Below are positions 51,801 to 63,800 of a stretch of DNA of 64,000 bases, in pieces (the first letter of the stretch is position 1; each line of letters begins with the position of its first letter). Under the pieces are notes generated by a model, which ran no database searches, was not told the origin of the DNA, and saw only the letters and a list, made by a program, of their open reading frames with translations. The position numbers were made by a program, and so were the translations under genes. The DNA is from Oegoconia quadripuncta (Eukaryota > Arthropoda > Insecta > Lepidoptera > Autostichidae), in assembly GCA_949316235.1 (NCBI GenBank), contig OX438741.1:10789124-10853123 (forward strand), read 5' to 3'.

Positions 51801-54800
51801 TTTTTATATGACCACAAAGCTGCTGTTCGCTAGCTTTTGTTTGACAAATGAGGTGTCTGTAGATTGATCTATTCCACACAAATGTTTGTGAAACCCAATA
51901 TGGCGGCTATCATTCTTCATAACAAGGTATTTTCTGTCTGTTCTTTATATTACTAATGCGAATATTTTGATATTTGTTTGTTTAGTTAGCTCAATCTCGC
52001 GGCGAATGAATACGCTCCAGAATAGGACACATATATATAAACGAAATGACTCTTATAAAAGATTCCACGCATACGAAGCCGTGGGTAAATACCGGTTAAT
52101 CAATACATAGGTATCAATCCCTTTCTTAATTTTCATTACAATTGTCTTCATTGAATGTTTTCGCGATTTCAGGATTGCGCTAATGTGGATTCATTCTTTC
52201 AATCCTTTCTTTTAGGAGTGACGTCATAACCTCGAAATATCTTTATCGTTCCCACTAATATACTGTAAGCGTCTCATAAACATGTTTGAGTGTCACTTTT
52301 ACTTGCACAGCCGCCCATATCTGCAACATTTCAGCCGATATGGGCGTAATCTGTGGGACGCATTAGTTTTTATGGACGCCTGGTACCTGCGATTAGGTTT
52401 TGGCCTGTAATTAGAAGGCACAGCACAAGCCATAGGGCTATTTAGTGCAAATAGTGGCCTCTTGAAATTTTATGACGTTGAACGTTATTAACCGACCGAA
52501 AAAGAAGGATTCAGGCTGTATTTTTTTAATGTTTGTTACGCGATTTCTTCGTCAATTGTTAACAGATATTGATGATTTTTTGACAGGGTTTCCAGCCAGA
52601 GTGGTCCATTAAAATTTGTTTAAGACCTGGCAATCCGGACAAAGAAAACGAAACCATAGTGTAGTCAGTTGTATTGCCCATTTTTGTCGGTTCTATTATT
52701 GTCGATGGTATGTCGATAATTTCTCCCAATTGTCTTCTCTAAATTGCGTAGAGCTAAATTACGTCTAGGTAATACTTAGTTCCAAATAATTGCAAAAGCA
52801 TTATAGTAGATATCTATTAGATATCAATACAATACAAATACACAACAGAAAAGAAAAGATAGTTACAGAAAGTAGTAAGAGTAGAACGGACAATTTGGCG
52901 ACCTTATCACTAAAAGCGATATTTTCCAGACAACCTTTGGGTATAAGGACAGTACGTTTGAAATAGGCAGGTAGGGCGGTATTCAATAGTGATGCAAATA
53001 CAAACTAAGTGAATAGATTTCATATCTATGAAATTGGAGATTTTTTCTTCGTTAATCATAATGTAACAACTCCTACGATTCTATAGTTATTTCCAAATTT
53101 GTTTTTATTTGGAAAATAGAATATATTTTCAAGGTTTCACATAATAAAAAAAATATTCCCATATTATTTCTTAGATTCGCAGAAACTTTTATAAAGCGGT
53201 TACTTTTAAAAATTAACACTGCCTATATTTAACTTAGGTAATGTTATCCGATAATACACACAAAGGTTAGCTAAATTTGGATTGGCCGTTCAAAAAAAAT
53301 TTAAAATTTCAAAAATGTTTGTATGGAGAAAACAGTCTTAATGAAATTCTTCATATAAAACGCCAATTTCATAGGTAAGGACCTAACACTTACATTCACA
53401 TACTTTAATAATAAATCTTAATTATTCATCTTAAGTAATCTTATTTTTTACCCGTCCGCCCCAGGAAGGAGTTTTGTTTTTCAGGTGTACTATGTACATA
53501 TTTATTTGCATTATAGGCATATTTAGTGGAACATAAAAGAGGACTTTATTTCAAAACAAAATTACTTTTTTTTTTTAATGGAATAAAGTGAAAACCGGCC
53601 AGCAATGTTGCACAAAAAGGGTATGCGTTTTTTTGTGTTCCGCTAAATAAACCGGTGTGTGTATGTATGTATTATTAATATTATTAATTAATAATGTAAT
53701 AGTATAAATTTTATTGTAATTAATTGAACTGTTTAGGTACTCTTACTTATATAATATGTAATAAAATAATATACTTATAATAGATAATTATCTAAATAAA
53801 TTATGCTCGTACTTATATAGTAGAATATACTAATGTGTACATCACGTTAAGAGAGGAAGAGAAAGAAAGGGAAGGAGAAGTTTGTCATGCAGCAGATAAA
53901 AGAGAAGTTGAACGTCGTGTCGCATCAGGAGGTCAAGAGGAAGGCGGAGAGCAGAGAGATATGGAAAAATCTCCACCGGCAAGAGCATGTCTCTTAAATC
54001 AGATCATGATGATGATGATACATCACGTTACCCCCGAAACTGACAAATCGCTTTCAGCTAGCAACATTACGCGGGTGGGAAGTGGGCAGGTGCGGGGGGT
54101 ACGTTTTGTTTTTGGAGACAGAACGCGGTTTGAAATATGACTGAATGTGGCTTCTGATTTTTTCTGTATTCGGAGGATATAGAATAGGTATTTAGTAATA
54201 AAACTTGAGACTATTAGACTAAAATCACCACTGTGAATTTCATTGCATCGGAGAATATACTCAGAACTCCTGTAACTATTTAAAAAAAATCGATTAATAA
54301 TTCCTTCATGTCTTTGAAAAATTTCACCGAGGGCAAATATCACGACTTAATATAAACTATTTAAGAAATATATAAATTTTTCGAAGAACTCCACATCTTC
54401 TACAACGCAATGAAGTTCTAGTGGCAACTTTAATTTAATATTGACGACCTGTTTGGTGTAGTGGTTAGAAACTCTGCTGCTATACCAAAAGGTCGCGGGT
54501 TCGAATCCCGCTAGGGACATATGTTTGAATGATGAATACAGACATGTGTTCGCGAGTTATGGATGTTTAATAATATATCTTAATCTTATCAACCATCTGG
54601 TATCCATAGTTCAAGCCTTGTTGCTTAGTGTGGAACTAGATGGCGCTGTGTGTATGTGCAAAAATTAAAAAAAAAATTGTTGGTTTTATAACTAAAACCT
54701 ATAATTAATATAAGGCAAGCTACGGAATGGTTGAAAAACATTTTTAACCCATCCTTCTACAAAAAAATCAAGAACTTTAAGATTATCGGAAGCTCCACCA

Positions 54801-57800
54801 CAAAAATTACCTATTTTTACTGAACTAAAATGAACTTTCAAATAGGTTTTTGGTGACTGAACATAACTTTGACTAAATATGTCGCAGACAAACCATATAA
54901 TGAAAAAGTTTGATATGCCGCGAGGAGGTTTGGGCAATAAGTACAACCGCACGACAAATTCACTCTTGAGGCAAAGTTTAAATTAAATTCCAGCATATAA
55001 TCCTCCCTTTGTAAGACTTCGGTTTGCGTGTGTTCGTGAGACTCTTTGCCAAAGTTTATTTTGGATTGGGGATATAATTGTAATATTAACTTATAATTGG
55101 GAGAACTTATTGGGTTTTAAAGTTGGTAAAACTTTTGACGGACTAAATCGGGCAAATACGGACTATTGACCTAGTTACTATAGAAGATGACATGCACACT
55201 CTACAAAGCCCTTTAAATACAAACGAATTTTTTTTTTATGCACAACGGGTTCGTACTTGACTTCAATCACACCTGATGTTAAGTGAAGATGAGGTCGAAG
55301 GTGGAAGCTATCCAGTGGTAGTTTGGACATAATGAGGCTCACCAGGTAACAAGCTACTTTCCCATATCCAAGAAGCTATTTGTCTCTTTTACCTCATTAC
55401 CAAGTAATAATGATTGTTGTGTTCTGGTGCAGAAAATAAAAGAACTTTGAGTAAAGTTATCGACTTATGATTCCTTTTGCGTCTGACTAAAGAAGAAAAT
55501 CATGTCCCAGGCCTAAGCGTCTCTTTAATTAGCTTTATTCTTTCTTTCTCTTCTTTATTTCCATAAGCATCATTGGTGCACTTGGATACGTCAACATTGG
55601 TAAATGGGAAAACGGGTTACAATTACAACATGTAGACAAATTAATTATGTAAACATAGTTGCTGCTCTAAATGGGCAATGGTGTCGATTCGGATGTACAC
55701 CAACTAAATTAAACTAAACTAAAACCAGTTTTGGAGTGGTGCCGTCGTATCGTACTGTTCCAGGGAGAAAGAGACAGTACTACTTTAAAACTGGTTTTAG
55801 GTTAGTTTAGTTGGTGTACATCCGAATCGACACCATTGTCGATTAACTTAAACTAATAAACTGCTGTAGAGAGTTTATAAGGATGACATCGAATATACCC
55901 TCGCAATAGCTAACATATTCTTCAAAGATAATATAGAGCTACTAAAAGAGATAGCATACAGTCTACTAATATCACGACTTTGTGGATGTAGATCCAGGAA
56001 TCTCTTTCCGCTACCAAGCAATAATGATTGTTGTGTTCTGGTGCAAGAAATAACAGAGCTATATGTAAAGTTATCGACTTATGATTATTTTGAGTCTGAC
56101 TGTAGAAGAAAAGCATAATAATGCCTACGCAGCGCTTGCTGATATCCATCTATCAGCTTCGATTTCTAACCGCCTCCGTGGTTCAATGTATACAATATAG
56201 GGTCGCGGGTTCGATCTGCAGCGGGTTACATGTTTAGTACTCGGTTCGGTTTCCAAACAGCAATGTTAATAGCATTGTTGTGTTCCGGTTGCCAGAGATA
56301 AGATAGCCAGTTTCCCAAATAAGATGGAGATTCCGGGTCAGTATCGGCCTTATCTTCACTTAACATCAGGTACAATTGACGTCCAGTGCTAAACCGTTGT
56401 GCATAAAAAAATTTACAGCGAATAGACATTCGCAATCGCAAACATATAACAATGAGCTACTAAAAGAGATAGTTTCATACATTTTATTAAACGTCTTTTA
56501 TCCCAAATATCCCAAACATTAAATGTTTAATGCTTGAAACAATATCAACGGTTTACCATTCGTCCTACACAAAAATACACACAATAGATAGCGAACATAT
56601 GCTTTTAACTGCAGGGTAAATGTTTTATTGTCAGCTAGCTACTCTGAAAGATATTAGAAAAACTAATCCAAATGTTAGCATTGCGAGCGTTGAATACCTA
56701 CTCAGCAAATTCGCTCGTGAGTGTGAGGGGGAAGTTTAAATTAAATTTCAACAATTTAATCCGATCTCGGTTTCAACGAGAGGGTCAGCTGAAAAAAGAG
56801 CTTATATTAAAAAAAAACCTCGGCCGACAATTTTATTTGTGATATTTTTTTTTCACATCATACCGTCATACCTACTGCTATGAGTGGCGATGTGGCAGCG
56901 ACATACTGATCATTTAGAATTTAAAATCATATGGATACTATCAATCAATCAATCAATCAAATATGCTTTATTGTTTAAATAAGGAAGGTACATTTAAATA
57001 TCTTATAGACACTACAATTAACACAAATACACTAAATATCTTATAGAATTCAATACGAGTAATTAAGTGGGTTAGCAATTTCCTAATTATATATATCTGA
57101 AAGTTCTGCATATTGAAATCAGTATGCAAAACATTAATAAGTACTATATGTGATGAGAAACATCATTAACTAAATAATCTGAACAAATAAAATATATCCA
57201 TACAATTTATACCAATACATACATGTATGATATTATATATCATATATGTATATATGATATATAATAATAATATCAATATATTATAATAAATAAATACATA
57301 CGATACTAATCTTCTAGGTATAGGAAAAACGTGTTTGTCATTGATTCGTGTTTATGGAATTGTGTCCCTGTGACGGTCGCCATACTGTTTATTCAAATCG
57401 TTACGACTGTCGCTGGAAAGGTCGTTCTAAAATTCAAATTATCATAAATAAAAAATAAAATTAATTTATATATTGCGACACTTACACCAATCATCTCGTC
57501 CCAAATTAAGCAAAGCTTGTACTATGGATACTAGATAACGGATAAACATACACTGATATTTATTAGATATTTATATAAACATCCATGACTCGGGGATAAT
57601 GTTCGTGTTCACCACACAAACATTTACCCCTCGCGGGATTTGAACCCGCAACCGTTGGTTTCAGTGACAGGGTCACTATCCACTACATCAATCGGTCGTC
57701 GTTCAAGGATCTGTTTTTTTTTTTTTTTTTTTTAATTAGAATGGGATCGCTCTTGACCTTAATCTGGACTAATGTCGAGATAAGGTCTACGATGGAACGA

Positions 57801-60800
57801 GCTTTCCCAGAAGATGCCTATTTAACCTGTCTTTAAAGAGCTGCGAAATATTAAGCTTTAAAGAGCTAATTTTTGTGCAATTGTATTGGAGCTTATTGTT
57901 GCGACTGGAATTGCAAATAAACGATATAACTATCCATTTTATATTTGTTAGAGTTAAGTGTCCACCAGCTGTGAGCTATGTTTGGTTGTTTTGGATAGAT
58001 ACGTGAGAAAATTCACGGCAGTAGTATGTATCACACTTAAGTATGCTATAAAAGTTAATGAGTAGCCGAAACTTAAAATGTACTTTCCTTCCAAAATTAT
58101 TTAGCATACAACAACAAGCCCTTGTATAGTACTTGTGGTACGACTCAAAGATCTATAGACTCGTTGAATAAATGAAAATTTATCATACTAATTAATGACG
58201 CAGTATGTAAGTACAACCACACGACATAAACGTGTGAGGCAAAGTTTAAATTAAATTCCAGCTATTTAATCATATCTCGAGTTAGAGATTGGAACAAGAA
58301 CAAGACGAGACACACGACAGTCGTGACTTACATAATGTGTTGATGACATTAATCATTTTGACGTGCGACTATCGTTTTGAAAAGCGACTGGAACCCACCC
58401 TATGTTTACAGCTAAAGTTGGGTGCTTTAATTGCTTCGGGTAGGTTGAAATATCAATGCCATCAATTTTGAATGATTATCTATGTGTGTTGTTATTTGGT
58501 GTCCAACTCTATAAGCCCGTAATCTATTTCTAATTCTCATGACACTTTATAACCATTATACTGGATAGATGTAACATGCAGTCATTAATTGGCTGTACAA
58601 TTGGTATCCAACCTCTTTGTGGCTTCTACTACCCTGGTACTTTTATGCATAAGGACAGTACAAATATCTAAGTGTGTAAACTATACTGAACATTTAAGAA
58701 TTTGGTTGGTGGTAGGGCATATTAAATGTCCGCCTGGCTAGCTAACACCATCTTATCGAAATCTGCCGCCAAACAGCAATTTTAATAGCATTGTTGTGTT
58801 CCGGTTGTCAGAGATAAGATAGCCAGTCCCCCAAATAAGATGGGGTTTCCGGGTCAGTACGCTACCACCGTCGGCCTCATCTTCACTTAACATCAGGTGT
58901 GATTGAGGTCAAGTGCTAACCCGTTGTGGATAAAAAAAAATCATATCTCTATGAGTGCGGTTTTTTTTCTATTTAAAACTAAACAAGGGGACAGGTTGCT
59001 CTATAAATAATAATAATAATAACAATCGCTAATACAGTCCACAGGTTAACATCATTAACATTAGGACCTTCTTTGAAAAATAATTTTATAAAATTCAATG
59101 TTAGGTTTTGAGTCAGCATTTTTTTTTAAATCTCAATAAATTACCTGTCATCATTACAATAAACTAAAAGTAGTTAGTACGACACGATAGAGTATGACCC
59201 AGATTCACATACAAAACAGGTATTTTAAAATAACTCTTAACTCTATCCTCACAGTAACCTTTAGGGGTACAAAAAGCTAAAAATATCATCACTTGACCCG
59301 TGTACACTACATGAAGTTAACCTCGGGTAACTCTAGTTGAATTATTAATAAATTGCGAAACAAAACGTGAAGGTGTGGGGAGAATAATAAACAGACTACA
59401 GAACCACTTGAGAGCGTACGAGGGCGAGTGCCTTCACCGAACGTTAGCAGTTGACAACATACTTACACCGTTCTAGTTCGAGTTTTTTAGCAGGCTTCCC
59501 AAATTAGGGCTGTCTGTCTGCCCCAAATTTAGAGCGGCAACATGCCTATTATGTTTTCAACCCGACTGCCCAAGAACGGAGAGTAATGTTTTTCGGGTGT
59601 ATGTATGTAAGTATGTACGTAAGTATGTATGTAAGCATATAAGTAAGTATGTCTGTAATGTATGTAAGTATGTATGTATGTAAGTATGTATGTAAGTATG
59701 TATGTAAGTATGTATGTAAGTATGTAGTTATGATGTCACTTAAAAGATTTTAAAATCATTTTTGATACAAATTATTACAAGGTTGAAAGGTCATAAAAGA
59801 GCTATAAAATTGTTGTCAAAATTATTTATGTAAGTATGTATATAAGTATGTATGTAAGTATGTATGTAAGTATGTCCGTTCCTTTGACGCATCCTGTAGC
59901 CTAAACGGCTTGATCAGTTTCGAAGTGTATGGTGTCGTTAGATTCGTCTTCATACCTGGAGTGTCAAAATTTATGGTAAAAATCTAACATGACGTCATGA
60001 CAAAATACAAAATATGCTGTCGGGTTTTTTGGTTTTGAAATATTAAATAGTTATTAGACCCAAATGTATTTAGGGGTGTTATTACCCCACCAAATTAAGT
60101 CTAAAACGAGAAAATATTTTATTCCTAATAAAAATATATACTTTGTGCGATTAATGTATGTATACTGTAATCTTTATGTAGTTTCTGTTAATTGTGCAAT
60201 AAAGAGTATTTGATTGATTGATTATATAAGATTAAAAGCTTAAGTCGTTCTTTACTACAGGGCTTTCAGTTGCTATTTACCCCAAACGGAATACTTAAGT
60301 GTGGAATCATCCGTCCGTTTGTCTTAGTTAATTATCTCAAAAGCTATTTTTCCTTCTTTCAAATAAAGTACGATGGTACTTTATGACAATTACTATCTAG
60401 CCTACTAAAACGGGCGCAAATATGTTAGTCTTAGTAGAGGGGAATATATTTTTGCTCCGTTTGAGGTGGAAACTGTCGGAACGTTGGAGCCAGGTGCAAC
60501 ATTATCTTTTTCGAGAGATATCTGAGCGCCCAGACTCGAACTCTTCGATGTAGGTAATTGAAAGGTATTTAATTGTAGGAAATGGTGGTCCAAATACAGA
60601 CATGTACTTATAAAAGTAAAATTTTGTTTATAGGGTACTAATTAAAAAAATACACTAAAAATTCTCTCTCCAAAATTAAAATCAGTGTATTCATGTCACA
60701 AGTGGCACAGCGCTTTGTTGTTAGGTACGTCAAGCTAAAAAATTAATACTATATATAGTTTATTTTAACAAATTTAATCAATAAATACATAATTAGGCAG

Positions 60801-63800
60801 TCTCCCCAGAGAAGAACGAGCAAGAAACTCCGGGGTTGCTCTTTTTAAATAAGTCAATACAAATACAATTTGAAATAATTGTAAAATTTATGATTCGACA
60901 AAGAAAAATAAGACTAAAATATACTGGATATTGCCGAGCGATTCATGTCCACGCATTCTTATCATCCAGATAGTCAGAAATTTATAATAGCCTTTGGCAC
61001 ATAGTTTCCGTTAATGGTTGTTTTAGATTTATTTAGAGGTAAATTTTGAATGTCTACCGGAACCTATTATAAAAGCGTATACATTGTCCCTTGAATGATT
61101 TAGTGACTTTGTGTAAGCGACTGCTATGGAACAGCAAGTTTATTTTTATATCTTGTATTAACATTGTGTATTTCACATTTTTTCCTAAACAAATGCAGAT
61201 TCTTTCTTACGTACATTAATATCAATGTACTATAGTAGGTTGTATGTATGTTATCCCATATCATCATCAGCCTTAGACATCTCCACTGTTGGAGCACAGC
61301 CTCCTCTCACTGGAAGAGGGTATGGGCCATAATCCACCATGCGTGCCCAGTGCATTGGTGGTTTTGTGTCATACTAGTAACCACATGACAGTCAGTGTTT
61401 TTAAATCGTCCCTATAAACCACTTGGCTTAACGACTGCCTCCAATTAAAACAACTGGGACCGACTATTTAACGTGCCCTCTGAAGCACGGGAACTAGGCT
61501 TAACGACTGCCTTTAATTGAAACAACTGGGACCGACTACTTAACGTGCCCTCTGAAGCACAGAAACTAGGCTTAACGACTGCCTTCAATTGAAACAACTG
61601 GGACCGACTATTTAACGTGCCCTCTGAAGCGCGGAAACTAGGCTTAACGACTGCCTTCAATTGAAACAACTGGGACCGACTACTTAACGTGCCCTCTGAA
61701 GCACGGAAACTAGGCTTAACGACTGCCTTCATTTGAAACAACTGGGACCGAATATTTAACGTGCCCTCTGAAGCACGGAAACTAGCCTTAACGACTGCCT
61801 TCAATTGAAACAACTGGGACCGACTATTTAAGGTGCCCTCTGAAGCACGGAAACTAGGCTTAACGACTGCCTTTAATTGAAAACAACTGGGACCGACTAT
61901 TTAAGGTGCCCTCTGAAGCACGGAAACTAGGCTTAACGACTGTCTTCAATTAAAACAACTGGGACCGACTACTTAACGTGCCCTCTGAAGCACGGAAACT
62001 AGGCTTAACCACTGTCTTCAATTGAAACAACTGCGACCGACTATTTAACGTACCCTCTGAAGCACGGAAACTAGGCTTACCGACTGCCTTCAATTGAAAC
62101 AACTGGGACCGGCTATTTAACGTGCCCTCTGAAGCACGGAAACACTCCTACTTAAATACCATTAGTGGTCACCCATCGTCATACCACGAGTGCTGTAAAT
62201 ACGTATTTATGAAGTCTTAGGCCCGTATTAATAAACCATTCTCAAGATTGAGAACAGTCTTGTAACCGGTCTCAAGTAAACGTGTTGATTAATAAACCTA
62301 ACTTGAGACCTGAAAAGCATGTGCATACTCAAGCAGTACTCACTTGAGAGATGCGCGTATTAATAAACTCAAGACTATCATTCATTCGCCGCTGAGGCGA
62401 ATACTTGAGAAGTGATCTCAGCTGAGTAGATCTCAAGATTGGTTTATAAATTAGCATGGAGCTTGAGCTAGCGTCGACTGCTTAAGACGCATCTCGGTTG
62501 ATACAGCCTCAAGACTTGTATTGAGATTGGTTTATTAATACGGGCCTTAGGTTCCGACAACCAATACAAAATATTACAGTGTATTCTCACGGGACGTATC
62601 TTGTGTCGTTGCGATGAAAATATGGCGTACTTACCCACAACACACCGAGACAAGGAACTACATGAACGTGACGAAAAATTCAGGTATATTTCAACGGCTG
62701 CCTGCATACAAAATAGCTCCTTGCAAAATATTGGACTGTACATATTGTTGGTGTCTTTAAAGTTCTTATATTATTTTACGCTAGAGGACATAATACAAGA
62801 TATTAACAAAACAAATTGAAAAACAGAACAAAAGTAAGGCCCTGGAAAATACGTTCACATCATAGGTAGAACACATGTTCCACCCCTAAACGGCTGGACG
62901 CATTTGGATGAAATTTAGTTGGTAGACAAAATAGGACGTAGATTAACATATAGGCAATTTTTTCTGCTGAACCAATTTTAATGAAATGATTCACGCGAAC
63001 GATAATTTAGAAAACGCCCGAAGGAGTGTGATAACATCCAATAATCCAAATATCATGGAAATACACCAAAAAGCAAAATATAATAAAAAGCAAAATATTT
63101 TCGAAACGGCTTAACCGATTTTCATCAAACATGTCATACACACTCAAATCGGACCACGCATTACTGAGATACGCCCAGATAAACACTGGACCACCACGCC
63201 GTAAAACACATAACGGCGTGTGCGAGTGGCGTGCATGGCGTTTTGTCCCAGGGTAGGCAGAATGACAACATTAAAAATACAACTACAAAATAATTACTTA
63301 TTCTTATAGCAATCTTCGCAACTGTTTAAAATATTTCTCTTCACATTTTATCTGCCGCCAAGCAGCATTGTTAATAGCATTGTTGTGTTATGGTTGTCAG
63401 AGACAAGATAGCCAGTTCCCCAAATGTGTGAAATAATGTAATGTCATCTTCACTTAACATCAGGTGTGATTGAGGTCAAGTACCTACCAACCCGTGGTAC
63501 ATAAAAAAAAACACATCACTAGGCTTGACAATGCATTTCGAGGAACTTACGGCCATTCCAAAAATCTGAACTAAGTATTTAATTTTTATACATTGACAAT
63601 ACAATGATAACTTATTCGTCTTGTGATACTTGTAGGACAATTTACTAGGGTAGGCAGTGTCTTTCGGCCTGTGTGAAGGGCACGCCACAGGAGTCAACGC
63701 CTTTAATAAATAAAAACACTCACGTGGTTAGTATATCGTAGACTGTATACCGCGCAAGGTACGAGTGCCGATGAAGTCTGCGTAGGCTCTGAGCAAGAAG

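Noticed and set aside
54692..54952. 86-codon minus-strand frame
   Set aside because: No recognisable motif, no splice support, AT-rich composition; not distinguishable from chance.
61445..61813. 122-codon minus-strand repeat protein
   Set aside because: It is a translation of the 72-bp minisatellite inside a transposon; a 73-bp unit breaks it.
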